A DNA stretch of 40,388 nt from an uncultured Burkholderiales bacterium (GTDB lineage Bacteria > Pseudomonadota > Gammaproteobacteria > Burkholderiales > Burkholderiaceae_C), in the NCBI GenBank assembly GCA_903870145.1, contig CAIQBO010000034.1, positions 1 through 40,388 of the forward strand, in the 5' to 3' direction. Shown in pieces: positions 7,598 to 15,930 of this stretch. Below the pieces are notes generated by a model. It saw nothing but the letters and a program-made list of their open reading frames with translations, made no database searches and was not told the origin of the DNA. The position numbers and the translations under genes were made by a program. How positions within the stretch are numbered: position 1 is the first letter of the stretch; every line of letters begins with the position of its first letter.

Positions 7598-9727
7598 ATG
7601 AACCGTCAAAACCTACTCGTTGAATTGTTTGTTGAAGAGCTTCCTCCGAAAGTCTTGAACAAATTGGGCCAAGCCTTTGCCACTGTGCTGGCTGAGCAAT
7701 TGCATGCCTTGGGCTTGACACCTGCAGATGCCGTGGTCACGCCCTATGCCTCACCGCGCCGCTTGGCTGCGCACATCACACAGGTGGCGGCGCAGGCACC
7801 TGACAAAGCCGTTGTGCAAAAACTCATGCCGCTGGCCGTGGGCCTGGACGCTCAAGGGCAAGCCACGCCGGCGCTGTTGAAAAAGCTCCAGGCGCTGGGC
7901 GCCGATGTGTCAGACCCCGCGGCCTTGGTGGCCAGTTTGAAGCAAGCGCCCGATGGCAAAGCACCGGCCTTGTTCTACGACAGCGTGGCCACCGGGGTGA
8001 GTCTGGCAGTGGGTTTGCAAAAGGCCTTGGAAGAAGCTTTGGCCAAACTGCCTATTCCCAAAGTCATGACTTACCAGCTCAGCGTCGATTGTGAGTTGCC
8101 CGGCTGGTCGAGTGTGAATTTTGTGCGTCCAGCGCATGGCTTGGTGGCCTTGCACGGCAGCGCTGTGGTTCCGGTCAAAGTGCTTGGCTTGACGGCGGGC
8201 AACAGCACACAGGGTCATCGCTTTGAAGCAGCCGTCTCGCCCGTGGTTCTGACGCACGCAGACACCTATGAAGCCGCGTTGGCGCAGGACGGCGCCGTGA
8301 TCGCCAGTTTTGCGCTGCGACGCTCGGAGATTGTTCGGCAACTGGCTGCAGCCGCAGCCCAAGTCGGGCCAGATGTGCACGCCATCGAAGACGAGGCCTT
8401 GCTCGACGAAGTCACTGCCTTGGTCGAGCGGCCCAATGTCTTGATTTGTGAGTTTGAAAAACAATTTTTGCAAGTGCCCCAAGAGTGTTTGATTTTGACC
8501 ATGAAGGCCAATCAAAAATACTTTCCTTTGTTGACGCAAGAGGGCAAGTTGACGCACCAGTTTTTGGTGGTGAGCAACATCACACCGGATGATGCCAGCG
8601 CTGTGATTCAAGGCAATGAGCGCGTGGTTCGCCCGCGTTTGGCCGATGCCCAATTTTTCTTTGACCAAGATCGAAAAAAATCTTTGGCCTCGCGTGTGGA
8701 TGGTTTGGACAAGGTGGTCTACCACAACAAATTGGGCACGCAAGGCCAGCGCATGGCGCGCGTGCGTGCCATTGCCAAAGCCATTGGGCATGAGCTGGGC
8801 GGCGCTGCATTGGCGCAAGCGGCAGACACCGCCGCGCAGTTGGCCAAGACCGATTTGCTGACCGACATGGTGGGCGAATTTCCAGAGCTTCAAGGCATCA
8901 TGGGCGGCTACTACGCGCTCAACGACGGGCTCTCGCCAGAGATCGCCCACGCCATTGAAGACCATTACAGGCCGCGCTTTGCAGGCGATGAATTGCCGCG
9001 CAACGAAGTTGGCGTGCTGCTGGCCTTGGCCGACAAACTCGAGACTTTGGTGGGCTTGTTTGGCATTGGCAATGCACCCACGGGCGACAAAGACCCCTTT
9101 GCCTTGCGCCGCCATGCCTTGGGCGTTTTGCGCCTTTTGATGGAAAAAGATTTGGCCCTAGAGTGGCCGCGCTTGTTGGCCATTGCCTTGCCGGTGTTTG
9201 GCAGTCAAATCAGCGACCCGACCGAGGCCTTGAGCAACTTTTTGTTCGACCGTTTAGCGGGCAGCGTGCGCGAGCAAGGCTTTACGAGCCAAGAGGTGGA
9301 TGCGGTGTTGGCCTTGCGACCTGCACGTTTGGCGCAAGTGCCTCGCCTGATGGCGGCGGTGCGCGCCTTTGCGGTCTTGCCCGAAAGCCCGGCGCTGGCC
9401 GCTGCCAACAAACGCATTGGCAATATTTTGAAAAAAGCCCCAGAGGTGGATGCGCATGTCAATCCGGGCTTGTTGCAAGAGCCCGCTGAAAAAGCTTTGC
9501 ACGAAGTCATGCTGCATTTGTTGCCGCAGTCTGAGGCTTTGTACCAAGCCGGTGACTACACCGCATCGTTGAAAACATTGGCTGCTTTGCGCGCACCGGT
9601 TGACGCATTTTTTGATGACGTCATGGTCAATGCCGAGGCTTTGGATTTGCGCTTGAACCGGCAAGGATTGCTCAAGTCCTTGCACGTGGCCATGAACCGT
9701 GTGGCCGACTTGTCACGCTTGGCGTGA
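7598..9727 (+). CDS. glyS: Glycine--tRNA ligase beta subunit
   Basis: The 709-residue beta subunit of heterotetrameric glycyl-tRNA synthetase, needed for tRNA recognition. The N terminus NLLVELFVEELPPKVL and internal ETLVGLFGIGNAPTGDKDPF are diagnostic, and a DALR-type anticodon-binding region forms the C-terminal part (from about residue 570). The length fits the family. The ATG at 7598 gives the canonical N terminus; the frame extends further upstream but inside glyQ. It stands 17 bases after glyQ and about 27 bases before gmhB, so the genes are probably co-transcribed. Confidence 0.97.
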   Translation: MNRQNLLVELFVEELPPKVLNKLGQAFATVLAEQLHALGLTPADAVVTPYASPRRLAAHITQVAAQAPDKAVVQKLMPLAVGLDAQGQATPALLKKLQALGADVSDPAALVASLKQAPDGKAPALFYDSVATGVSLAVGLQKALEEALAKLPIPKVMTYQLSVDCELPGWSSVNFVRPAHGLVALHGSAVVPVKVLGLTAGNSTQGHRFEAAVSPVVLTHADTYEAALAQDGAVIASFALRRSEIVRQLAAAAAQVGPDVHAIEDEALLDEVTALVERPNVLICEFEKQFLQVPQECLILTMKANQKYFPLLTQEGKLTHQFLVVSNITPDDASAVIQGNERVVRPRLADAQFFFDQDRKKSLASRVDGLDKVVYHNKLGTQGQRMARVRAIAKAIGHELGGAALAQAADTAAQLAKTDLLTDMVGEFPELQGIMGGYYALNDGLSPEIAHAIEDHYRPRFAGDELPRNEVGVLLALADKLETLVGLFGIGNAPTGDKDPFALRRHALGVLRLLMEKDLALEWPRLLAIALPVFGSQISDPTEALSNFLFDRLAGSVREQGFTSQEVDAVLALRPARLAQVPRLMAAVRAFAVLPESPALAAANKRIGNILKKAPEVDAHVNPGLLQEPAEKALHEVMLHLLPQSEALYQAGDYTASLKTLAALRAPVDAFFDDVMVNAEALDLRLNRQGLLKSLHVAMNRVADLSRLA

Positions 9728-9754
9728 TGGCCATTGAACAAAACGAAGCTTGAA

Positions 9755-10318
9755 ATGAAACTTGTCATCTTGGACCGCGACGGCACCCTCAACCGTGAGA
9801 GCGACGAGTACATCAAAACGCCAGACGAGTGGCATGCGCTGCCTGGCGCCTTAGAAGCCGTAGGCCGCTTGAACCATGCGGGCTACCACGTGGTCTTGGC
9901 TACCAACCAGTCGGGCTTGGGCCGAGGCTTGTTTGATGTGGCTGCTTTGAACGCCATCCACAAGCGCATGAACAAAGAACTGGCTGCAGTGGGTGGGCGC
10001 TTGGATGCTATTTTTTATTGCCCCCACACCCCCGCCGATGCGTGCACCTGCCGCAAGCCTTTGCCTGGGCTGCTCGAGCAAGTCGCTGAGCGCTTTGGCG
10101 TGAGCTTGAATGGTGTGCCTTTTGTGGGCGACTCCTTGAGCGACATGCAGGCCGCGCACGCCGCTGGCTGCACGGCGCATTTGGTTTTGACCGGATGGTC
10201 CGAGCCTTTGCGAGGCAAAGCGTTGCCCGATGCCTTTCCGCCTTTGACGCAACTGCACACCGATCTGAATGCCTTTGTGGACAGCTTCTTGAAAAAATCC
10301 ACTGAGGCTTTGTCATGA
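9755..10318 (+). CDS. gmhB: D-glycero-beta-D-manno-heptose 1,7-bisphosphate 7-phosphatase
   Basis: A 187-residue HAD-superfamily phosphatase that makes heptose 1-phosphate for the ADP-heptose precursor of the LPS inner core. It shows the HAD nucleophile motif LDRDGTLN (Asp7, Asp9), a TNQSGLGRG motif, the zinc-binding CPHTPADACTCRKP loop specific to GmhB-like enzymes, and GDSLSDMQAA as motif IV. The close relative hisB-N is excluded by size and context. The start at ATG 9755 gives MKLVILDRDG; a TTG at 9734 would add seven residues. The stop overlaps the start of the acyltransferase gene by four bases (ATGA). Confidence 0.92.
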   Translation: MKLVILDRDGTLNRESDEYIKTPDEWHALPGALEAVGRLNHAGYHVVLATNQSGLGRGLFDVAALNAIHKRMNKELAAVGGRLDAIFYCPHTPADACTCRKPLPGLLEQVAERFGVSLNGVPFVGDSLSDMQAAHAAGCTAHLVLTGWSEPLRGKALPDAFPPLTQLHTDLNAFVDSFLKKSTEALS

Positions 10319-11070
10319 ATTGGTTACGCGCGGTCGTTCATTTGGTGTGGATGGTTGTGACGGTGGTGCCTTGGGCTTTGGTGGTGGTGTTTGCTTCTGT
10401 GTTTGTCAGCAGCACGCGCGTGTACTGGTTGTGTGCCGGGTGGCTGCGCAATTCGGTCAACGCAGGCACTTTGATTTTGGGCATTGAAAACCGCATCACC
10501 GGCATGGAAAATTTGCCGCAAGGCGCCAAAGATCCGGTGGTGTTGTTGGTCAAGCACCAGTCGACTTGGGAGACTTTTGTAATGCCCGCCATCATGCCGC
10601 ACCCCTTGGCGTTTGTGTTCAAAAAAGAGCTGCTGCATGTGCCATTTTTTGGTTGGGCCATGAGCCGCATGGACATGATTCACATTGACCGCAGCCAGCG
10701 GGCACAGGCTTTCTCCAAGGTCGTCACGCAGGGCAAAAGGCTCATGGCGCAAGGTGTTTGGGTGATCATGTTTCCCGAGGGAACGCGCATTCCACGCGGG
10801 CAAAAAGGGGTTTACAAAACAGGCGGCACGCGCTTGGCCATTGAGGCGGGTGTGCCCGTCATTCCGGTGGCCGTCACCTCGGCGCGTTGCTGGCCGACCA
10901 AGGCCTTTGTTAAAAAGCCCGGAGTGGTCGACATCTCGATTGGCAAAGCCATTTCAAGCGCGGGCCGTGAGCCCGAAGAGTTGATGCAAGAGGTGGAAAA
11001 TTGGATAGAAGCTGAAATGCACCGCCTCGACCCCGATGCTTATGCGCAACCCACTGCAGCTCGTACTTGA
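10315..11070 (+). CDS. plsC: 1-acyl-sn-glycerol-3-phosphate acyltransferase (PlsC-like)
   Basis: A 251-residue PlsC-family lysophospholipid acyltransferase, which acylates lysophosphatidic acid to phosphatidic acid at the membrane. A strongly hydrophobic N-terminal segment (about residues 7-40) anchors it. The catalytic box reads KHQSTWETF, so it is HX4E (His81, Glu86) instead of the usual HX4D. The glycerol-phosphate-binding motif FPEGTRIPRGQ and the VPVIPVAVTSA block follow as expected. It overlaps gmhB by four bases and the peptidase gene downstream by 29 bases, so the three are one transcript. The Glu variant is common in related short PlsC proteins to my knowledge and does not by itself imply loss of activity. 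Confidence 0.88.
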   Translation: MNWLRAVVHLVWMVVTVVPWALVVVFASVFVSSTRVYWLCAGWLRNSVNAGTLILGIENRITGMENLPQGAKDPVVLLVKHQSTWETFVMPAIMPHPLAFVFKKELLHVPFFGWAMSRMDMIHIDRSQRAQAFSKVVTQGKRLMAQGVWVIMFPEGTRIPRGQKGVYKTGGTRLAIEAGVPVIPVAVTSARCWPTKAFVKKPGVVDISIGKAISSAGREPEELMQEVENWIEAEMHRLDPDAYAQPTAART

Positions 11071-11944
11071 TTTTTTCAGTGCGCCGGTGCACAGTGCGCC
11101 GCAGGTGCCGCCGGCCCCGCGTGCACGCCAGCGTCAAAAAACCACAAGTCCGGCGCCCCCCCAGCCCAGCAGTGTGCAAATCAGGGCAGATGGCGATGCC
11201 CATCTGCCAGTGTGGAGCCACCCCAAGGCCAATCGCGAAACAGTTTTGCAAGGTGTGCGAGTGGCTTATATTTTTCAGCGTGTGCGTCGCCGCTCGATCG
11301 GGTTTTTGGTTGGCCCGGATGGCCTGGAGGTGCGCGCGCCCAAATGGGTCACGTTGAAAGACATTGAGGCTGCTTTGCAAGAGCGCGCCGAATGGGTTTT
11401 GCGCAAGTGGGCTGAGGTGCAAGTCAAGCAACAAAACATTCGCCAAATCGAGTGGCGCGAAGGTGCTTTCTTGGACTATTTGGGGCAGCCCATTGCCTTG
11501 CGTTTGTGCCCTGAAAACGGTCGCACGGAATATTGCGACAACGAAGAGGGCGGCGCACAGTTGCGTCTGGCCTTGCCCCAGCACGCGCTGCCAGCGCAAA
11601 TACGCGATGCCGTGCAAGCTTGGCTCATGCGGCAAGCACGCAGTTTGTTTGAGGATCGGCTGAACCACTTCGCCCCGCGCATGGGTGTGCAGTGGCGCAA
11701 ACTGAGTTTGTCCAATGCCTCATCGCGCTGGGGCAGTGCGCGCGTGGACGGCGCGATTCGTTTGAACTGGCGGTTAGTGCACCTGCAATTGGATGCGATT
11801 GATTATGTGGTGGTGCACGAGTTGGCGCATCTTCAAGAGATGAACCACAGCCCAGCCTTTTGGAAAATCGTGGAAATAGCTTTGCCGGACTACGATGCGC
11901 AGCGCAAACAATTGCAAAAAGAAAACTTGGCTAATTGGGGCTGA
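11042..11944 (+). CDS. YgjP-type (DUF45/SprT-like) metallopeptidase
   Basis: A 300-residue protein of the YgjP/WLM-like zinc metallopeptidase group. The zinc motif HELAHLQEMNHSPAFW supplies HExxH (His259, Glu260, His263) and a third His. It is preceded by SNASSRWGSA and by an INWRLVHL-like strand typical of DUF45. The first ~75 residues are proline- and alanine-rich and look disordered. Physiological substrates of this family are not known to me. The start lies within the end of plsC (ATG 11042, or ATG 11036 two codons earlier). Its 3' end overlaps the convergent MBL hydrolase by 14 bases. Confidence 0.85.
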   Translation: MRNPLQLVLDFFSAPVHSAPQVPPAPRARQRQKTTSPAPPQPSSVQIRADGDAHLPVWSHPKANRETVLQGVRVAYIFQRVRRRSIGFLVGPDGLEVRAPKWVTLKDIEAALQERAEWVLRKWAEVQVKQQNIRQIEWREGAFLDYLGQPIALRLCPENGRTEYCDNEEGGAQLRLALPQHALPAQIRDAVQAWLMRQARSLFEDRLNHFAPRMGVQWRKLSLSNASSRWGSARVDGAIRLNWRLVHLQLDAIDYVVVHELAHLQEMNHSPAFWKIVEIALPDYDAQRKQLQKENLANWG

Positions 11945-13016
11945 AACGCCAAACACCTTGCGCGTCCTGGCGCCGCTTCAATTGCCCCGAGTACCACAGC
12001 AAATGCAAGTGCGCCACTGATTCGCCCATGGCAAAAGTGGTTTGGTGAAAATTCAAAGGCCGCTTGAAAATCACGGGCAGCATGTCGTGCGCGCTGCTCG
12101 CCTTGACAGCGCAGGCTTGCATCACTTCTTCTAAGCGCTCTTGATGGTGGGCGTGAAGTTGCGATGTGCGTGTGTGCAGTCCTTTGAAGGGCCTCCCGTG
12201 AGAGGGCAGTACCAAGGTGTCTTCAGGCAAGTCGTCAAATTTTTTGAGTGAGGCTAAAAACAAAGCCAATGCGTTGCCTTCAGGTTCTTGGGCGTAAACA
12301 CTCACGTTGGTCGAAATTTTAGGCAGCACCATGTCGCCGCTGATGAGCACCCGGGCTGGCTCGCAATACAAGGCCATGTGTTCAGGTGAGTGACCAAAGC
12401 CACTGATGCAACGCCAGTCGCGCCCGCCGATGTGCAGAACAGTCTCGTGCATCAAGCGGTGGTGCGTCTGCGGCACCAAGGGCACCATACCAGCGTAGTA
12501 AGACACACGCGCGCCCACTTGCAGTTGGTCTTCGCTTTGGGTCCAGCCATTGACAGCAAAAAATGCTTGTGTGCTGGGGCCACCAAAATTGGTGCCGCCC
12601 GAGGAGGCCAGCAAGGCCGCTTGAAACTCGGTGCTGCTGATGTACAAAGGGGCCTGCCAGCGCTCACACAGCCAGTGCGCCATGCCCATGTGGTCCGGGT
12701 GCATGTGCGTGACCACCACCTTCAAAATGGGCAAACCCTCTAGCGCTGATGCGAAAATTTTCTCCCACGCCGCTTGGGTGTTGTCGTTGCAGACGCCGCA
12801 GTCCACCGCTGTCCAGCCTTGCACTGGCCCATGGGGGCCGTCTTGCTCGTCCCTTAAAAGCCATAAGTTGATATGGTCCAGCGCAAAAGGCAGGTTCATG
12901 CGCAGCCACAAAATGCCGGGCGCCACTTGCAGAACTTGGCCAAGCTCGGGCAGCGTTTGGCCCAGTGGAAAGGAAAGCTGGGATTCCAGCGAAACAGGCG
13001 GTGAAGCAGCGGTCAT
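11931..13016 (-). CDS. MBL-fold metallo-hydrolase, divergent from liuR
   Basis: A 361-residue metallo-beta-lactamase-fold hydrolase. The metal site is clear: THMHPDHMG (His104, His106, Asp108, His109), GFGHSPEHM, ISGDMVLP and LPSHGRPF. The C-terminal ~90 residues form a winged-helix-like extension (HHQERLEEVMQAC...), as in LACTB2/glyoxalase-II-like hydrolases. A role as acyl-CoA or other thioesterase is a reasonable guess but not shown. The gene is divergently transcribed from the MerR/LiuR-type regulator, and the 22-bp palindrome at 13068 lies 52 bases upstream of its start, so it is probably part of the same regulon as the isovaleryl-CoA dehydrogenase operon. Confidence 0.86.
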   Translation of the reverse strand: MTAASPPVSLESQLSFPLGQTLPELGQVLQVAPGILWLRMNLPFALDHINLWLLRDEQDGPHGPVQGWTAVDCGVCNDNTQAAWEKIFASALEGLPILKVVVTHMHPDHMGMAHWLCERWQAPLYISSTEFQAALLASSGGTNFGGPSTQAFFAVNGWTQSEDQLQVGARVSYYAGMVPLVPQTHHRLMHETVLHIGGRDWRCISGFGHSPEHMALYCEPARVLISGDMVLPKISTNVSVYAQEPEGNALALFLASLKKFDDLPEDTLVLPSHGRPFKGLHTRTSQLHAHHQERLEEVMQACAVKASSAHDMLPVIFKRPLNFHQTTFAMGESVAHLHLLWYSGQLKRRQDAQGVWRFSPN

Positions 13017-13067
13017 GGGGCCTCAAATTTTTCTGAACCAGCCCCAGATTGGGGTAGCATGTGGGGG

Positions 13068-13089
13068 TTGACGTTAACGTTAACGTCAA
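13068..13089. promoter_or_regulatory. Perfect 22-bp palindrome, probable LiuR operator
   Basis: TTGACGTTAAC followed directly by its exact reverse complement GTTAACGTCAA. It lies in the 151-bp divergent region, 52 bases from the MBL gene and 79 bases from the regulator start. MerR-family regulators bind such dyads between promoter elements, and LiuR-type regulators of branched-chain amino acid catabolism are usually autoregulated. The TTGACG at its left end could itself be a -35 element. I see no second copy in the window. Confidence 0.75.
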
Positions 13090-13167
13090 ACTAATTTCAT
13101 GCATTGTAGGGCGAGCCAGAAGTTTCGGGCTGTCGCCTGTGCGCAGGCTTGTGAGCGGGAACTCCAG

Positions 13168-13581
13168 ATGGCAACCAGTTTTTCTATCAGCGACTTGGCC
13201 AAAGAATTTGACTTGACCACGCGCGCCATTCGTTTCTACGAAGACATGGGCTTGCTTGAGCCCCAGCGCTCTGGCCCCGGTGGGCGCAACCGGGTCTACT
13301 CTGCGCGCGACCGCACCCGCTTGAAGCTGACCTTGCGCTCCAAACGCTTGGGCTTGAGTTTGACCGAGGCCAAAGACCTGATTGACATGTACGACAGCCC
13401 GCGCGATACAGTGCCGCAGTTGAAAAAGTTTTTAACGGTGCTGGATGTGCACCAGCGACAATTGCAAGCGCAATTGGCAGATCTGCAAGCCACCTTGAAC
13501 GAAGTCAAAACCCATGAAAAAGATGCGCGCAATTTGCTGGCAAAAGCTGCCAAAACAAACACCCCAAAAGGGCAGGCATGA
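13168..13581 (+). CDS. liuR: MerR-family regulator, LiuR type
   Basis: A 137-residue DNA-binding protein of the MerR family. The winged HTH is at the N terminus (FSISDLAKEFDLTTRAIRFY, then EDMGLLEPQRSGPGGRNRVY), followed by KRLGLSLTEAKDLIDMYDSP and a coiled-coil dimerisation helix (about residues 80-120). No cysteine effector site as in metal sensors is seen. Its position in front of isovaleryl-CoA dehydrogenase fits LiuR, the branched-chain amino acid catabolism regulator known from comparative genomics of proteobacteria; the symbol rests on context. The start at 13168 has GGGA nine bases upstream; the frame is open to 13099 but that part is unlike a MerR N terminus. The stop overlaps the next gene start (ATGATG). 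Confidence 0.85.
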   Translation: MATSFSISDLAKEFDLTTRAIRFYEDMGLLEPQRSGPGGRNRVYSARDRTRLKLTLRSKRLGLSLTEAKDLIDMYDSPRDTVPQLKKFLTVLDVHQRQLQAQLADLQATLNEVKTHEKDARNLLAKAAKTNTPKGQA

Positions 13582-14024
13582 TGGACGGCTCTGACCTGAA
13601 CAGCCCGTGCGGCCAACGTGTCGCAGCCAGCTTCAACCGCCAAGGCATGATGCTGCATCTGGATGCGCGCCTCTTGCGCGCCCTGCCCGGTGAGGTCGAA
13701 GTGGCCTTGCCCTTCAGTGACAAAGTCTCGCAGCAGCAAGGCAATTTTCATGGCGGTGTGATCGGCGCCTTGGCTGACATCGCTGGCGGTTATGCCGGTT
13801 TAACCATGCTCGAAGAAGGTGCGGAAGTTGTGACCGTCGAATACAAAATCAATTTCTTAAGCAGCCTGCAAGGTGGTGAACTGCGTGCCACTGGCAAAGT
13901 GACCAAGGCAGGCAAACGCATCATCGTGACCACCGCAGAAGTGGTGCACATCGATGCGCAAGGCGAGCGCACAGCGTGCGCCGTGATGCAGCAAACTTTG
14001 GTGCCAGTGGCAAAAAAGTATTAA
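13578..14024 (+). CDS. PaaI-family hotdog thioesterase
   Basis: A 148-residue single hotdog-domain protein of the PaaI/YbgC-like thioesterase group. The core motif is [19 protein letters not shown], with the catalytic-type Gly-Gly loop and acidic Asp, followed by [20 protein letters not shown]. Such enzymes hydrolyse acyl-CoA thioesters and often rescue CoA from dead-end intermediates. In this place, between the regulator and isovaleryl-CoA dehydrogenase, it may clear branched acyl-CoA pools; that role is inferred. The start ATG 13578 overlaps the regulator stop; ATG 13581 is the alternative. Confidence 0.85.
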   Translation: MMDGSDLNSPCGQRVAASFNRQGMMLHLDARLLRALPGEVEVALPFSDKVSQQQGNFHGGVIGALADIAGGYAGLTMLEEGAEVVTVEYKINFLSSLQGGELRATGKVTKAGKRIIVTTAEVVHIDAQGERTACAVMQQTLVPVAKKY

Positions 14025-14064
14025 GCCCTCAAGTCACTCAAAGCCACAGCACGGGAGAAGAAAC

Positions 14065-15243
14065 ATGAACATGCCAGGACTGAATTTTCAATTGGGCCAA
14101 GACATTGACGCCCTCAGAGAGGCCGTGCGTGATTTTGCACAGGCTGAAATTGCGCCACGCGCCATGGAGATTGACCGGAGTGACCAATTCCCCATGGACT
14201 TGTGGCGCAAGATGGGCGATGTGGGTGTCTTGGGTATCACCGTGCCTGAAGAATACGGCGGCGCCAACATGGGCTACCTCGCACACATGATTGCCATGGA
14301 AGAAATTTCGCGCGCCTCGGCCAGTGTGGGCTTGTCATATGGCGCGCACAGCAATTTGTGTGTGAATCAAATCAAACGCAATGGCAGCGCTGCACAGCGG
14401 CAAAAATATTTACCCCAACTCATCAGCGGTGAGCATGTGGGCGCTTTGGCCATGAGCGAGCCTGGTGCGGGCTCGGACGTCCTCAGCATGAAACTCAAAG
14501 CGCAAGACAAGGGCGGCTACTACTTGCTCAATGGCAATAAAATGTGGATCACCAATGGCCCAGACGCTCACACTTTGGTGGTCTACGCCAAAACCGAACC
14601 TGAACTGGGCGCACGCGGCGTCACTGCGTTTCTGATTGAAAAAGGCATGCCCGGCTTTTCCGTAGCGCAAAAGCTTGACAAACTGGGCATGCGCGGCAGT
14701 CACACCGGTGAGCTGGTGTTTCAAAACGTGGAAGTGCCCGCAGAAAATATTTTAGGCGGATTGAACATGGGCGCCAAGGTGCTCATGAGCGGCTTGGATT
14801 ATGAGCGTGCAGTCTTGGCCGCTGGCCCGCTGGGCATCATGCAATCGGTCATGGACAACGTGCTGCCCTACATCCACGAGCGCAAACAGTTTGGCCAAAG
14901 CATTGGCGAGTTTCAGCTGATTCAAGGCAAAGTGGCCGACATGTACACCGTGCTGCAAGCGGGCCGTTCGTTTTGTTACACCGTGGGAAAAAATTTAGAC
15001 CTTCTGGGCAGTGAGCATGTGCGCGAGGTGCGAAAAGATTGCGCCAGCGTGATTTTGTGGTGCGCAGAAAAGGCCACGTGGATGGCCGGTGAGGGGGTGC
15101 AAATTTTTGGGGGCAACGGCTACATCAATGAATACCCCTTGGGCCGCCTGTGGCGCGATGCCAAGCTTTACGAGATTGGAGCAGGCACCAGCGAGATTCG
15201 CCGCATGCTCATTGGGCGTGAGCTGTTCTCACAGACTTGCTAA
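14065..15243 (+). CDS. liuA: Isovaleryl-CoA dehydrogenase
   Basis: A 392-residue FAD-dependent acyl-CoA dehydrogenase that oxidises isovaleryl-CoA to 3-methylcrotonyl-CoA and passes electrons to ETF. Motifs include [15 protein letters not shown] and [13 protein letters not shown] (FAD/substrate region), and [20 protein letters not shown] near the C terminus. The usual C-terminal catalytic Glu is replaced ([11 protein letters not shown]), while Glu247 in [16 protein letters not shown] is at the position of the base used by isovaleryl-CoA dehydrogenases. This pattern makes the specific call strong. GGGAGAAG precedes the ATG. It is 40 bases after the thioesterase and 29 bases before the carbonic anhydrase gene. 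Confidence 0.94.
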   Translation: MNMPGLNFQLGQDIDALREAVRDFAQAEIAPRAMEIDRSDQFPMDLWRKMGDVGVLGITVPEEYGGANMGYLAHMIAMEEISRASASVGLSYGAHSNLCVNQIKRNGSAAQRQKYLPQLISGEHVGALAMSEPGAGSDVLSMKLKAQDKGGYYLLNGNKMWITNGPDAHTLVVYAKTEPELGARGVTAFLIEKGMPGFSVAQKLDKLGMRGSHTGELVFQNVEVPAENILGGLNMGAKVLMSGLDYERAVLAAGPLGIMQSVMDNVLPYIHERKQFGQSIGEFQLIQGKVADMYTVLQAGRSFCYTVGKNLDLLGSEHVREVRKDCASVILWCAEKATWMAGEGVQIFGGNGYINEYPLGRLWRDAKLYEIGAGTSEIRRMLIGRELFSQTC

Positions 15244-15272
15244 GGTTTTGATGTTATAGCGACAATCACTGC

Positions 15273-15929
15273 ATGAACTCCAACAGTCTTTCACATCTCT
15301 TTGACAACAACCGGGCCTGGGCCGCGCGCATGGAGCGCGAGCAGCCTGGCTTTTTTCAGCAATTGGCGCAGCTGCAAACGCCCAAGTATTTGTGGATCGG
15401 GTGCTCTGACAGCCGTGTGCCTGCCAACCAAATTACGGGTCTCGAGCCCGGAGAGGTGTTTGTACACCGCAACGTGGCCAACGTGGTGGTGCACTCTGAC
15501 TTGAACGCTTTGTCGGTCATTCAGTATGCGGTAGACAGCCTCAAAGTTGAGCACATCATGGTGGTCGGGCATTACAGCTGCGGCGGTGTGCTGGCTGCCA
15601 CCCGAGGTACGCGCATTGGCCTGGCAGACAACTGGCTGCGCCACGTGCAAGATGTGCGGCTGCGCCATCGCGAGCGCTTGAACCATTTGCCTCAAGCCCA
15701 ACTCGAAGACGTCATGTGCGAGATGAACGTGATCGAGCAAGTGGGCAACGTGGCCTTGTCCAATGTCATGCAAGACGCATGGGGCCGAGGCCAAAAAGTC
15801 GCAGTGCATGGTTGGATATACGGTGTTTCTGACGGTTTGGTGAAAGATTTGGGTGTCACCATGTCGGGTACGCATGAAGTGGTGGATGTATTTCGCAAGG
15901 CCTTCAAGCGCTATCCCCGAGGGGGCTGA
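15273..15929 (+). CDS. can: Beta-class carbonic anhydrase
   Basis: A 218-residue cytoplasmic beta-carbonic anhydrase, interconverting CO2 and bicarbonate. Zinc ligands are Cys44 in GCSDSRVP, His100 and Cys103 in [10 protein letters not shown]; the Asp46-Arg48 dyad is present. Length fits the E. coli Can type. In this cluster it could supply bicarbonate to the biotin carboxylase of methylcrotonoyl-CoA carboxylase; that is an inference from location. The gene follows liuA by 29 bases. A weak promoter (TTGCTA, 18 bases, GACAAT, 15237-15266) would start transcription almost at the ATG, so it may have its own leaderless transcript. aceK starts two bases after the stop. Confidence 0.93.
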   Translation: MNSNSLSHLFDNNRAWAARMEREQPGFFQQLAQLQTPKYLWIGCSDSRVPANQITGLEPGEVFVHRNVANVVVHSDLNALSVIQYAVDSLKVEHIMVVGHYSCGGVLAATRGTRIGLADNWLRHVQDVRLRHRERLNHLPQAQLEDVMCEMNVIEQVGNVALSNVMQDAWGRGQKVAVHGWIYGVSDGLVKDLGVTMSGTHEVVDVFRKAFKRYPRGG

Positions 15930-15930
15930 C

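Noticed and set aside
7910..9115. 401-codon ORF on the minus strand
   Set aside because: Antisense to glyS, which is unambiguous; long antisense frames are common in GC-biased coding DNA and the translation has no protein-like motifs.
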